Under the pieces are notes generated by a model that saw only the letters and a list, made by a program, of their open reading frames with translations, did not search any database and had not been told where the DNA came from. The translations under genes were made by a program, and so were the position numbers. A stretch of DNA of 64,000 nucleotides from Adineta ricciae (lineage: Eukaryota > Rotifera > Eurotatoria > Adinetida > Adinetidae), in NCBI GenBank assembly GCA_905250025.1, contig CAJNOJ010000135.1, positions 186,001-250,000 of the forward strand, in the 5' to 3' direction. Positions 1 through 12,381 of this stretch are shown here, in pieces (within the stretch, counting starts at the first letter, position 1; the number at the start of each line of letters is the position of its first letter).

Positions 1-947
1 CATTCCTAATCAAACGACATTCTTGGTCTACTAATACAAATATTCACACAGAAACGAGCGTTTTCAGTGATTCAACAAGTTTATCCGAATACAGTCCATC
101 GGAGCTCAGCACGAATTATTCGAAACCAATTCGCCATTTGTTTCTTGTTCGTCATGGACAATATCAACGCTATCGAACAGAAGTCGATGGTCATTTAACA
201 GACAAAGGACAGGAACAAGCGTGGTATGCAGCGAATTTTCTCGTCTCTCAATTACCGGAAAATGTTCTTTTTGATTCGTTAACACATTCAGATAGTAAAA
301 TGTGTTGAATTCAATTGAGATCAAATGAAAGAATTCGTTGTATTCTAGTGATACGAACACGAGAAACTGCGACAATCATTTATAAACAATTGAAATTAAT
401 GAATAAAATCGATATCGAATACTTTTCCATTGATACTGATTTTCGCGAACATAATTTACTTCTTGGATTTCTTATTGAAGGTATTTTACTTCTGATTTTC
501 TCGAAATATGATGAAAATTTCTTGTAGGAAACTGGCGTGCACTAAAACGTGATTATTTTCATTTAAAAAACAGTCAAACAACATTTGAAATCGTCGTTGC
601 ACATCGAAACATCATTGGTCATTGTATTGAACTATTAACAATGATTCAACCTGATAAATCTATTTCATTCAACGCATCAGTTACAGTTAAAATTACTTAA
701 TCGTATTTTTCTCTTGTTCATTCGACTTTTTTAGCATATCATCGTTGATGAAAAGGGTCCAACTGTTGATTATGCGTACAAACATGATTTTATTCCTGAA
801 GAATTCTTAACTATGTGGGAAATTTACCTTCCAATCACCAAATCTCATCATCGAGAACGGCAATACGTCCATTCGAACGTCGATGCCGTTCAAGGTCGAG
901 AGAGAAGAGGTTGTTGTATACGTTTAGTTATCTCATGTCTTCGTTAA
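1..947 (+). CDS. PGAM5-like histidine phosphatase, 3' part
   Basis: The 5' end lies outside the window. The first visible exon reads into a phosphatase core with the catalytic RHG motif in LFLVRHGQYQR (about 144-176). A ~50 nt GT-AG intron near 293-344 then joins to IRTRETATIIYKQ, the family's R-x-E-T-A motif. A second short intron starts near 481. The next exon carries VVAHRNIIGHC (about 591-626), the position of the second catalytic histidine, and a third intron precedes the last exon (about 736-947). The RHxF-hydrophobic-RHGQY start resembles PGAM5, a mitochondrial Ser/Thr (His-based) phosphatase of the phosphoglycerate mutase superfamily. Localisation cannot be judged without the N-terminus. 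The last exon is less conserved, so the stop near 945 is less certain. The gene ends about 13 bp from the convergent BCS1 gene. Confidence 0.75.
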
Positions 948-959
948 GTTTTATTGAAA

Positions 960-2437
960 TTATAAACGAAAGATTTGTTTAACATTATCAAAAACATCGT
1001 TTAAGGAATCTTTATTATGCATAAAATATCCTTGTAATTGCGCTGCACTTATTGGTTGTGAATAATTTGCAGTTAAATCTTCGATTTGTTTTGCAAATCG
1101 ATTGATTTCTTCGCTGGTGGATTGAGGATAGAAACGAATTAGCATCTGTTCGACTTGATAGGGTGTTAATGGGCCGATATATTGTTTGAAATCAACTCGA
1201 CCGGGACGTATCAATGCAGGATCGAGACTAAATTCATTCTTTCAGATAATTTCATGAAAAAATCAATCGAAAATGTGTTACCGTTCGATGTAGTTTGTTG
1301 TCATGAAGATAATTCGACCTTCAGTTGATATAACACCATCGAGAGCATTTAATAATCCACTTAGAGTTAATGGTTTCATACCTTGATATCGAATCGCATC
1401 TGTTCAACGAAAAGAAATCAAATGACAAAATGAAAAAAATCAAAGAAATGTTAACCTTCTTTTTCGTAATGTCTTCCAACTGTTGCAGCATCGATATCTT
1501 CTAGTAAAATAATACTTTCTTCAGGAACATTACTTAACAATTGTTGAAGTCGATCATCGGTCATTGTGCCTTGACTCAAATTAAGTGTGCTGATACTTAA
1601 ATCAAAATGTCCTGAAGAAAACAAAATGAAAAAGTTCGATGAAGAACAATTTAACCTGCGAGTGCCATGATAGCGGAAGTTTTTCCTGAGCCTGGTGGTC
1701 CGTAGAGAAGATAACCACGTCGATAAGGAATTCCTCGATCGATATACCAATATGGATTGGAAAGGAAGTGTTCAACATCGTTTATTAAACTTTGAAGGAT
1801 TCCCTTGTCAAGAATAACAGAATTCAATGGTCTTTTTCGTCTTGGATGACCAAATAAACGCCATTCATTAACTAAATTGATCTTGGTCAATAGGAAAACA
1901 AACTAAAAGTCAAGTTGACTCACTTGTTGGACTATAAACAAGCGTTTTGCCTTCGTTTGCTAACAGAGCAGCATCACGTGCTTTTTCTAACATATCGATA
2001 TAAATTTGTCGATCTTGACCAAATGCAGTTAACTGTACGGACTCAAATGGTACACCAGAATTGATCATTTGTTCGCGTGTACGTTCAACTTTAATAAATT
2101 TTCCTTTATAACGAAAGTAATGCGTACCAACCGACGGAACAAATGAATACGACGCTTGAATACGTGATGATGGATCATCGTTTTTAATTAATGTCGTTCG
2201 AGCACTCAAATGACGACTAGAATCACGTAATTGATGAGATATCCATTGTAATAACCATGAATAACTGATATCATTGTTCGGTACTTCGAGTGTGATCATA
2301 TATTGACGACGAAAAAAGATTAATCCATATTGGGATGAACGACGAAGAACAGCCAGAGCAGTACCAATACCAATTAGACCAGCACCAGCACCAAAATATG
2401 GATTTGAGGAAAGAGATGATAGTAAATCTGACAACAT
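960..2437 (-). CDS. BCS1L: Mitochondrial chaperone BCS1 (AAA ATPase)
   Basis: BCS1 is the inner-membrane AAA protein that inserts the Rieske Fe-S subunit into respiratory complex III. Exon 1 (2437 down to about 1917) begins with ATG. It encodes a short N-terminus with a glycine-rich membrane segment ([17 protein letters not shown]) and the BCS1-specific domain ([24 protein letters not shown]). The next exon carries Walker A GPPGSGKT (about 1670-1700), and the following one Walker [11 protein letters not shown] (about 1490-1520). A further exon has the second-region-of-homology sequence [11 protein letters not shown], followed by [14 protein letters not shown] in the terminal exon (960-1214). 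Introns are about 50-60 nt. The usual order of domains is complete and no catalytic residue is missing. The GTG three bases upstream of the ATG is in frame but is not the likely start. Confidence 0.93.
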
Positions 2438-2440
2438 CAC

Positions 2441-2703
2441 TGTTTTGGAACAATTTCATCAGCCGGATTACATAAAATGAATGAAGACATTTTATTGGAT
2501 GAAAAATTGACCAATCGAATAGAAGAGAAAATCAAAAGCAAACCTCGTTTTATTATTTTTATAAACTCGAATATAAAATATACAACATATGAGAAGAATT
2601 TCTGTTATTTCTTTTTGAATGGATTGAAGCGTGAGAAAAAACTATGCAACCGTGATCTGGAAAAGAAATTTGAAGAGTATTAATGTTGAAGCAGTTTTAT
2701 CTC
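2441..2703. other. Short intergenic stretch between BCS1 5' end and gene A 3' end
   Basis: This region holds the BCS1 upstream sequence and the 3' flank of gene A. An open frame on the plus strand (2477-2683) is Lys/Asn-rich with no recognisable motif, and I do not call it a gene. Confidence 0.4.
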
Positions 2704-5004
2704 TTATTTACTTGAGAGTCTTTTTCTCTGGGACATTTCTCGATTGATTTCGGTTCCTGGTGTTCGCGGATTGTATTGAGGTATTTGGAGCTGAAAAATA
2801 TAACAAATAATTGCAAAAAAAATGCAAAATGATGTTACTTCTTCGTTCCTGTTCGACATGATTTGGTTTCGGAATAGCTGAAAAGAAAAGATTGTGAAAG
2901 TTTATCAAAGAACTTCACTTTTGATAAATACCGGGAGTTGAAACTGAACGCGTTAACGTTAAAGGAGGTTGACTTTCAAACATATTGAATGGATTGCATA
3001 AACAAGTAGCCTTAAACAGACATGACCCTCCAAAAATGAGTAAATGAGAGAAAGAGAAATCGTACCTCGTGGTCATTGAGATTATTAATTAAACAATTTC
3101 GTTGACAATATTGACAAATAACTGTTGTAACATCTCTTTCATTTTGAATTTGTCTAGAAATTGGAATGAAATAAACAATGTAAAGCCAAATTCGATACAT
3201 ACAGTCTGATACTTTCAATTCGATTTTGATCACGTCGAACACATTCAGCCTAAAGGATAGGGTGAATCATTTTATGAGATAATTCTTAATTAGTACTTGA
3301 TGCTGTGAATATTCCGATGCGGGAAATAGTTTGTTACATATTTCACAGGGAAGTTCTTCCGTCCTACGAAGATTTTGATACCAACTAGAATTTGAATTAC
3401 GGAAAAAGATTATACCGAAGATTTTCGATTGGATGAATCGGAACTACACGTGCAGATTTCATTCTCTTGTCAAATGTATCTAAAGAATAATATTTGGTAA
3501 TTTTTCATAAAGTTAATATTGACTTACTGATCGAAATTTCACTCGTATATCGTAATGGTGGGCGATCATCAGGTCGATCGAATGACGACAAACGAGAACT
3601 ATCGTATCCATAATGTTTATACATTCCTACAAACGAAATCCAATAGGTTTTAATATTCGAAATGAACTCTCACTTGAGTTTGAACGTGACTTGTTAGATG
3701 AATATCTATTTGTTCGTTGATTTTTGGGATTTTGCAAACAATTGTTCTAAATAGACGCAAAAGTACAACTGAATTGTTAAAATTCATATGAGACACAATA
3801 CTTCATGAATATTTATTTGACCGGTCGAAAACTGTTGATGACAGAAATTGCAAAGATCGAATTCGTTATCGTCTGATTCATATCTACATGAACAAAAGAG
3901 ATGCATTTATTTTTTATGGTAGAAACTAACTCGGACGACGACAAAGAGTATCGATGAGAATTTGCTTCCACTGAGTTACCTCGTCCAAAGTCACCCTGTA
4001 ATTCATAATTGGATCTGTATAAACTTGTCTGACGTCCATCGAAGCTTAAATTCCTTTCAAAATAGAGCAAAACTCAACCAATCCGAAGATTTTTTAGTTG
4101 TTTCGACTTACATCATACTTGATGATCTTTCAGTCTGTTGAATCTCTAATAATTGTGTGTGTATAGATTTGAAATCTGGTCGATCGTCTGCTCTCTCCTT
4201 CCAACATTCGAGCATTAACGCCCAAATATCCGCATCACATTTTGGTGGTTTCGGTAATAATTCTCCTTGTCGTTTTCGTTGAGCAACTTCATTATCATCA
4301 AATATTGAGTCGTACGGATAATTTTTTTCCGATGAATACGCTTCCCACATTAAAACAGCGAATGAATAAACATCCGATGCTTGTGAATATCCAAACAGTC
4401 CACCACTGGCAATGATTTCTGGTGCTGCATAACGTATCGGATAGATAATTTCAGTCATTGACGAGTTTGACAGATCTTGTGTTAATCCAAAGTCGATTAA
4501 TTTAACTAAATTTCCTTTCGGATCTGTCGGATGAGATCTAACGACTAAAACATTTCGACAAGCTAAATCACCATGAATGATCTGATGATCGGAAAGATAA
4601 ATCATTGCACAACATATTTGAATAAATATTTCCAGTAGTACGCGCGAACTTGGAATAAAAACTCGTCCATTCAAAAGTCGCCAAAGATCTCCATCTTCAG
4701 CATATTCTTGTAAAAGTAGAACAGATTCTCTAAATCGTTCTCGTTCAGGATTTGGTGTAATTGTTCCATGAGTTTTGATAATATTTGGATGATCAAGTGA
4801 AATATAACGAATAATTTCCACCGCTGCACCCTCACCTGTCATTTCCAAGACAACGATCGGTGAATTTCGACCATTTAACCATCGCGCTCGATAAAAAATT
4901 TTCCCGGATGCTCCCATTAATTTCTCTCCTATTTCGATATCAACATCTTCTTTGTATTGACTTTGACTTCGTAATGTGTTTAGCGATATTCGATATAAAT
5001 CCAT
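2704..5004 (-). CDS. Gene A: kinase-like domain fused to C2HC (XAF1/TRAFD1-like) zinc fingers
   Basis: Exon 1 (5004-4111) encodes a complete kinase-like fold. It has LLLQEYAEDGDLWRLL, the catalytic loop IHGDLACRNVLV (residues about 143-154), DFG at 171-173, APE in RYAAPEI, and DVYSFAVLMWEAY. The lobe closest to the family is the tyrosine/TKL type. Two key residues deviate: the VAIK-lysine position reads VVLEMTG (Glu54), and HRD is HGD. Exon 1 ends at a strong donor (GTAAGTCG). The acceptor near 4061 keeps the frame into a linker, and short exons then give three zinc fingers: CNFCHQQF with His and Cys, CEICNKLFP with HQ and C, and CQYCQRNC with HE and C. A basic tail ends at about 2704. Paralogous to genes B and C, but without a U-box. 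Loss of the lysine suggests a pseudokinase. The last exon's frame is the least certain part. Confidence 0.72.
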
Positions 5005-5302
5005 GTTCGAATTCTAATGCAAAACAGTTCCTATTCACTCGTACTCATTTGTCACTTAATTCGTTTCTTCCGTACGAAAAGTGTTGTCGAACTGACACGG
5101 GACACGTTTTAATTATTGTTGACTATAAAACTTTCATAGTTTTACTCACTTTGTGGATGTTCGTCAAAAGAAAAAAAAGACTTTTTTCCAACAAAAAATC
5201 ACCATAATAAACAAAAACGTCATGTAAAATGTGTATATTTACTTTTCTCTTCCTGATTCTTTCTTTTACTGTTTCTTATCAACTTCGAATCTCAGGTTAA
5301 AT
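5005..5302. other. Gene A upstream region and 5S rRNA upstream flank
   Basis: This is non-coding sequence between the divergent gene A (-) and the 5S gene (+). No coding signal is visible and no TATA-like element stands out at the usual distance. Confidence 0.4.
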
Positions 5303-5420
5303 GCTTACGGCCATACCACGTTGAATACACCAGTTCTCGTCCGATCACTGAAGTTAAGCAACGTCGGGCTCGGTTAGTACTTGGATGGGTGACCGCCTGG
5401 GAATACCGAGTGTCGTAAGC
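5303..5420 (+). rRNA. 5S ribosomal RNA
   Basis: The 118-nt gene starts GCTTACGGCCATA and ends GTCGTAAGC. The two ends pair to form helix I (GCTTACGGC with GTCGTAAGC). The internal RNA polymerase III control region is intact: AGTTAAGCAACGTCGGGC (box A region) and GGATGGGTGACCGCCTGGGA (box C region). An eight-T run directly follows (5421-5428), which is the expected Pol III terminator. It appears as a single copy here, not part of a visible tandem array, lying between gene A and the Ski homologue. The length and sequence look functional. Confidence 0.97.
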
Positions 5421-5428
5421 TTTTTTTT
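5421..5428 (+). terminator. Pol III T-run terminator of 5S rRNA
   Basis: A run of eight T residues immediately after the 5S 3' end is the standard RNA polymerase III termination signal. Confidence 0.85.
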
Positions 5429-6078
5429 CTCTCTCCCTCTCTCTCTTCAATCATTCGAACACTTTAAATTTCACTACAAATAATTCGTGTTTTATTTCAT
5501 CCTTTAATTTGTCTTCTTCTTTTTTCTTGCCAAAAACAAATGCAATAGACACAAATAAACAAACATATACACACTTATATATGTATATATATATATATGC
5601 ATATACTGTTCAAAACAAACGAAAACAAAAAAAAATGAACGCGGGTGGTCTTGTGTTTTTTCCTTCAAATAATAGATCATAATTAAGTTACGAACGGTAA
5701 CAATAGAGCGCACATCACACACGCACACCACAGCAAGAATAAGTCAAACAAACATGTGTCGGCTTAGGGATTTGCCTAACATCGTTTGCGTGATATTGAA
5801 ACAAATAACAGAAAAGAAAAGAAAAGAAAAGAGAAAATCTTTCAAGCCCATACGTATAGATACAATGCTGATAAACAAATGTCAAAACAAAAGAAAAACC
5901 TTGTAATAGAAGAAGAAGACCAAGACGAAGAAACATACAAAGTTTGATGTTACTGTTCAACATAAAATGACAAGAACAACGAAAAATACCTGAGCAAATC
6001 GTATATATATATGTGTGTGTATGGATTTTCTTTCGTACAAGATAGAAACAAAAATAAAATGGCACACATCATTTCCAC
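5429..6078. other. Ski 3' flank / UTR with TA microsatellite
   Basis: This is AT-rich non-coding sequence downstream of the Ski homologue. It contains a TA-type microsatellite (about 5576-5606) and a shorter TA/TG run (about 6001-6020). Long open frames on the minus strand here are low-complexity (Phe/Tyr/Cys-rich) and are not supported as genes. Confidence 0.5.
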
Positions 6079-9000
6079 TTAGTGGTGATCATCAATGGTC
6101 AATTTGACATCATCAATGTCAATATCTTCATCTTCATCAATATCTTCTCGCTCCGTTGATGTTGATGGTGGAGTGGAAGTTAGAGGATTCGTTTCTGTAT
6201 TCATTTCTTCCTCATCAATCACTTCCTGTTTGATCCGATATTCATCAGTGATCTCGTCTTCTTGTTCATCATCATCTTCATCTTGTTCAGCTTGTGCTTT
6301 TTGATTTAATGTATCGACAATATCATCTAAGCAAGCCTTTTTATGTGGACTGGACTTTTTCGGTAATGATCCGTCGACGTCCGACGTGCAGATTTGCTGT
6401 TCAGCTGCTAATAAACGGCGTTTTCGATCGAAATACTTCGGCTGTTCAATTGTTGTTTCATGTGCGATAAGTGATGATGTACTCTGAGATGAGACATTCG
6501 AATCCATATCATCTGAATCTCCGACGAGACATTCATGTGGAGCATTTGGATCATTGGATAAAAATTTACTTCGATTACTACTTGTACTGGCATTTGATGA
6601 TATTTGATTACTTTCGAGTTTAGATAAACGTTCGCGAAGCGATTCGTTTTCACGCTTGAAGAAAAAGAATAACATTAAGATGAAATCTCAAATTCTATTC
6701 AAATATTTACTCGTAGAAGATTTAGTTCATTGTCACCGCTAGTTGATATTGATCGTGATGATTGAGTATATGTATGTAATTGTAATTGAGAGATATAAGT
6801 GATTAATTGTTGACGAGCGCGAGGAGATGACACCGTTGATTCAACTATTTGTCGAATACCATCAGTTGAAAAATCTATTTATAGATAACAATAATCAAGA
6901 AAAGATACAGAAGAAGTCTAATTTTTTTACCATTGAAGTTTGTAATCGATGGATTAGCGAGTTCATTTGGTGGAGGAGAATTTGACTGAACTACACGTAA
7001 TGGTGAAGGCCGTGGGCAACTAAATAAAACAAAAAAACAACATCAGGAAAATAAATATTAGAAAAATTAACAAACCTGTTCGACGTCTCAACAGGTAATG
7101 CTAATGGCAACGGTGGGGGAACTAATGATGGGCGTGGTAAACCTGTTCCAAATGAATAATCTCCGTAGGGATTATCTCGTTTTATTTGATTGTATGGGTG
7201 TGGCCATGCAGTATCAGCTGAGGATGATGGAACTAGTTTAGCTCGTTTCTCATTGGATATTAAACAATCCTAAGAAGAAAAATGAAAATGCTGCCAATAT
7301 TAAAAGATTATTCGACTTACTGATGGTTGAATGAGACGTTTCTTCTGTTGTGGATGATTATTATTTGTATGAAGAAATCTTTCTTTAAATAATTCAAATT
7401 CTTCTCTCGCTTTCATGTCTTCAGTCGAACGTATTTTCAAATAAGATCGCCAATTATCCGAATTGAATCCCCAATGACAAATACGATTTTCTTCCGATTT
7501 ATGTCCATGTGAAACGAAGGTTTTAGGAGAAAATAATGCTTGACATGTGTCACATTGAATACATTCTGCTTGTGTTGCTATATATAAAGTCGGATACAAT
7601 GTTCCGGAGCATTTACCGAAACATTTATGTTGAACTTTGATTGAATATAATCGTTCATATGGATTTGTCGTTGATGAATTGATTGTATGCAATTGTCCTT
7701 TGTAATGTAGTTGTAAAAGACTTGCACATAATCGTTCGGCATCTGTTTGAGTGATTAAACCGCATGATGGAGCAGTCAGTGGCAAAACTTGAGTCTTTTT
7801 AAGAATATCTAATTGTTCATTTGTACATCGCGAACAGTAAATATGTAAACGTTCACATGCAGCATTGATTTCTTGTAAGGAGAAATCTTTCAAAACGGTA
7901 TTTAGAATCTCCGGTAAGCATAAACGTTTCTCTCCGCCAACGACGAAGCATGTGATTCGCTCGCCTAAAGAAAAAAAAAACTCATCATCATCAGTTCTAA
8001 TAAACACAAGAGAACGTTCTTTTAGATTTAAGAGACTATTTTTACTTACAAGAATAGATCGATGTTTTTCTCATTCGTATCTCGAATTATTTTCATGAAT
8101 ATACAAAAAACGGTTTTTGCATACATGTCACGCTCGAATGCGTCTACATATTTTCTCGATTTCGAAATTCTACTTGACTTTGTCTTTTATTTGTTCGTAG
8201 TTCAAGTTGCAAGGTAATGAAGTATATTTCGTTTCTCGATAAGAGAGATCGAGTCTCTCAATATAATTCTCTTTCTTCTTTCTCTTTTGATGATAATAAA
8301 AAGACATGACCTTAGAAAAAAGCATTTCAAGTAGCAAAAAAACAACAGAAAATTTCAACGTTTGCAGTTGCTATACGCAATCCAGACTATTTTTATCTTT
8401 GACGAACAAAGAGAGATAAAGAAAGAGACTTATAATAAACAAATCGAATAACTTGATGACGTCTATGATTGATAGATAGACAGACAAAAGAAATATAATA
8501 TTTTTTGATTCACGCATGGATAAAATGAATCGATGTGTGCAGACAGATATGTTCTTTTGTATCTTATCTTTTTACATAGTCTTCATATTTTTTAGTCGAA
8601 AAACATGCAGACCAAGTGCACGGAGTGTCTATAACAAATGTTCCTTTCATAACATCGATTGTTACCGGCTGTTTTTTCTTTTTACGAATGGTAAATGTTA
8701 AAGTAATTTGAGATTTACACCAATCAAGCGATTGAAATCAAATAACCGTACGAATAGAATCGTTTACTTAGCGTTATTCGATGTCCTTCGTTCGAGATAC
8801 AAATGTTTAATCTTCGATCCTGTCGTAGAGAATCAATATTTACAAATAATTGTTATTCGGAAAGAATCCTTCGACGTATATTCAACAATGTCCACGTTTC
8901 ATCTTCTTTGTGTGAGGAGAAGAAAAAGAGATAAGATTGTATCTTACCTGATGATAATGTTGTCTCACATTTTGAACCCGCTGTTGCTGATGATGATGAC

Positions 9001-9437
9001 GTCGTTGATGCAGCATCAGCTTGAATGCAGGGTGGACCCTGTATAACTGAACCCAGGGGCGGTTGAAGCCATTGATCGAACGGAGGTGTTTCTTTGCTTT
9101 GTTGTTGATTAATCGCTTTTTTTAAAGGAGTATTAGTTGGTGATATTGTTTGTTGTTGATCAAGTTTGCCATTATTAGTCGATAATTTTAGACTGGGTGT
9201 TGAGTTTTCCGTATTCAATTTCGATAAACCATTGCTAAGATGATGTCGTGGCGAGAGGGTAGCGACGGTGTTTGGTGGAGCATGGTTGAAATAAAACGCA
9301 TGTTGAAGAAATTCTTTTGCACCGGATTGTTGATTGAAATGATGATGATGTCGTGCAAGAAGTTTGAGTAATTGAGGATCAAATGAGGATATCGGAGGTA
9401 CTACTGAACTTGTTGGGGTCGACGTTGTTGTCGTCAT
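6079..9437 (-). CDS. SKI: Ski/Sno family transcriptional co-repressor
   Basis: Ski/SnoN proteins bind Smads and repress TGF-beta signalling in the nucleus. Exon 1 (9437-8948) is Ser/Thr/Gln-rich and disordered. It ends in CETTLSSG and splices across a ~980 nt intron to exon 2 (7964-7321). Exon 2 has the whole Dachshund/Ski domain ([42 protein letters not shown]) and the SAND-like Smad4-binding domain ([29 protein letters not shown]). Exons near 7270-7077, 7019-6932 and 6877-6710 give a Pro-rich linker. The C-terminus (from about 6655) begins with a heptad-like segment, [19 protein letters not shown], and ends with a strongly acidic tail at TAA 6079-6081. The zinc-binding Cys and His residues are retained. 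SnoN is the alternative name; the single copy probably represents the ancestral gene. Confidence 0.93.
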
Positions 9438-12381
9438 TCGGTTCAAGAAAAAGAAAAATTGCAGTTGTAAAGAGAGATGGTCTACAATAAACGAATGTAT
9501 GGGAAGGAGGGAAGGAGAGAAAAAAAACCCGAAGAAATGAAGACTATGAGCAAATATGTCTCTTTCGGAGCGACGACGACGACTGCCCCCTGAGTTGTAT
9601 AAGAGAGGGGGAGAGAGAGCGAGATGGAGAGTGACGGTCCGGGCAGCACACGTAATCCTCTATTCTCTCTTTTTCTTTTCTCTTCTTTTTCTCCGTCGGT
9701 CGGTCGCTTTCGGATGGTTGAACTTATGTATGTGTATGTATGTTCAATAAGGGAGGCGACGACTGGCGAGGCGAAGAAAGGGCCAAATACAATACTAGTA
9801 ACATTCGCCAACACAGAAAAATAGACGAGGAGGGAAAGAAGCAACGAGCGCGAGAGGTGAAGGTTGAACAAGCGAGAGCGGGCAAATAGTAGCGAAAGAG
9901 GGTGGTCGTTTCATAACAACATATACATTCATATATATATACGTATATGTGCATCATACTGGACAAACAGAAAGAGAAAGAAAGAAACACGTCGTGCCAA
10001 ACTACGTAATTCTTTTGCGTAAAAGTGTCCATAATAGTTAACAGAAAGTGTGGGCATCGTCGAGCTCAGTGAAGTAATTCTGTTGATTTTGTTATCAATG
10101 CAATATCAGAAAAAAACAAGAAAACAAACTTTCTTCATCAGCTTCTTGTCCAAAGAAAGAAATAACAAATCGAGGACCTGATGATCGTCGATAAGTACAT
10201 AAAGAAGAAAATTTGTCCTCATCAGGAAAATCTCTCTACGTTCTAACCCCAGACAGTTCTATCTAGTGAATGGCGAGACACATCGATGTCTAAGAATCGT
10301 CTAATGACGATATGTTTTGTCTCATATTTTTTTCTTTTCGTCAGGCACAGAACCGGAGGAACATACTTTGTTCTTTTCTTATGTCACGCAAAACTCAAAG
10401 TAGATGAGAGACAGAGAAAAAACGAGAAGCCAAGGATTGGCGATAGGGGAGGACAAAAAGAAAAGTAAAAAGCGAAAAAAAAAGAAGAAAAACGAGAGGC
10501 AAAAAAAATGCGTGTTATTTGCTGTCGCACTGCCTACATTTATGGTTTTACGGACTAAGATATGATGAAAACATCGCTGATGAGAAAAAAATACAAGCTG
10601 TCTCGATTCTTCTTCTTCTATATTATGCGTTTTACTAGGGAATCCGAAAAGAAGAAAACGAGAAGGAGAAAAAAACAAGATTAAATGTGTTTTACTGTCT
10701 GCTGCGTTTTTTGCGTGTGCTGCAATGACGATGTCGATCGTCTAGTCAACGAAAACGTCATTATCGAGTGCTTGTTGTTTTTCTGTTTGCGCCCAGTTAT
10801 ATATATTATCTTGCATAGAAAAGACATTTTTGCTCTTTATGGGTCCATACACACTGATCTAATAGATGACGATATCATTGATTTTATTAACCCATTCAAC
10901 TAAGAAGAGAAGTTTTCTCTCGAAAAGAAAATCAAACTTTCATCTTGTTTTCTACATTTGTGAAAACAATGTTTGCTCAGTTCCAATTGGTTCAAATGAA
11001 TAATCCAATGAGAAAAAGATCGACTTCTTTTTCCTACTAGAATGATTCAAATGTACTTTTAGACTTTAGATTAAATTTCAAACGTGTTTTGGCTTAGGCA
11101 AATCAGGTTATTATGTCCCTTCAGTTGATAAGGCGATCACAGGAAGAGAATTTCTCATAGTGAAAAACAGTTTGATTAACAGTATATGATGACGTAAATT
11201 CAAAGGCAAACATCAAGGACAATCTGATAAAATCATATTAGTGTACTTACCTGTCAGAGTCCAAAAAACAACGGTAAGTGTGTTATTATTTAACAAGTTG
11301 AGAAGAGAGAGAGAAAAAAAATCCACACAATTCTGCGTGTCTCCTAGAGACATGTATCACCAGGTTTTTCTTTCGTCTATACAGACGTTATTAGAAGAGA
11401 CGGCGACGACGACGGCGACGATGACGGCGTGTTGTAGTCTTCGTTAACGTTGTTTTTTTACCTACATTTTTTCTTGATGAAAAAAAATGCACCGGGAAAA
11501 AGCAAATGCAAATAATATTAATTATCTTTTTCTTTTTCTCTCTCTATGAATATTTACTTAGGTAAAAAATGTCCTAGATGAAACAATGAGGGCGAACAGG
11601 AATTACTTCTAATCTCGTGTTCAGAAAATCGAAATGAAAATATTGTTGTGGTATTTTTTTTTCTTGATTGTTGAGAACGGATTACACTTTTCGGATCAAT
11701 TATTGGAAATTGGTATAAGATTTTTACTGGCAAAGTAGAATAACAAAAAGTGTTTTTCTTGATTGCCACTGACATTCACTAATTTCTCAACTAAGGTCAC
11801 AAGGACACGAGTAGGGTGAAAATTGAAGAGGATAAAAACTTTTTGAAACAACGTCGCAATTTTTTTAATGGAAATATATGAATAATTCACGATTAAAACA
11901 GTCCTTATGGATTCCGCAATAGTATGAATAGTCATGTCTCGTTTTGCATTTTGTTGTGATGATTAACAAAATCAAACTGCCTTTGTTATTGTGAAATCTA
12001 GCAAAGAAGAGTTAGACGAGCGTAAAGTAGAAATAATATCCGTGAAGTGTTTGTTCACAGAGAATTTTGTTCTGACAAGAAAATTTTTGTTTTGATCGAA
12101 TAGGAGAGTCATACGACTGATTTTGTTGTGTAACGTCGTGATAAATATCGATGAAATTCACCATAACAAAATATTAGCTTAGGGTTTGTTGTTTTTAGAA
12201 GATTTGCTGTCGACGAGTAGGAACGCAAAGGTGATGATTTGAAAATGAGAAACGAATGCAATCATATTTCATATTTTTTGATTCGTAAGGTTTCACAGCT
12301 TGAGAATGATTGTATGACAAGAAAAAAAAACATGTATTTGGAAAGAAATATGAAGGTGTTTTCGACAAAATCGCGAAAAAA
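9438..12381. other. Gene-poor region upstream of Ski
   Basis: About 2.9 kb lies between Ski and the membrane-protein gene. It has purine-rich tracts (about 9600-9700 and 9820-9900, GAGA-type), T-rich runs and short TA repeats (about 9930-9955). Open frames on both strands are low complexity and overlap each other. I see no protein motif. It probably holds the Ski promoter, untranslated leader and regulatory DNA. Confidence 0.45.

Noticed and set aside
5504-6065. Minus-strand frames downstream of Ski
   Set aside because: Simple-sequence-driven (Phe, Tyr, Cys, Thr-His runs from TA/CA repeats) and located in the Ski 3' flank.
9482-10032. Overlapping frames upstream of Ski (including Arg- and Ser-rich ones)
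   Set aside because: Produced by purine/pyrimidine tracts on both strands, with no domain or splice support.
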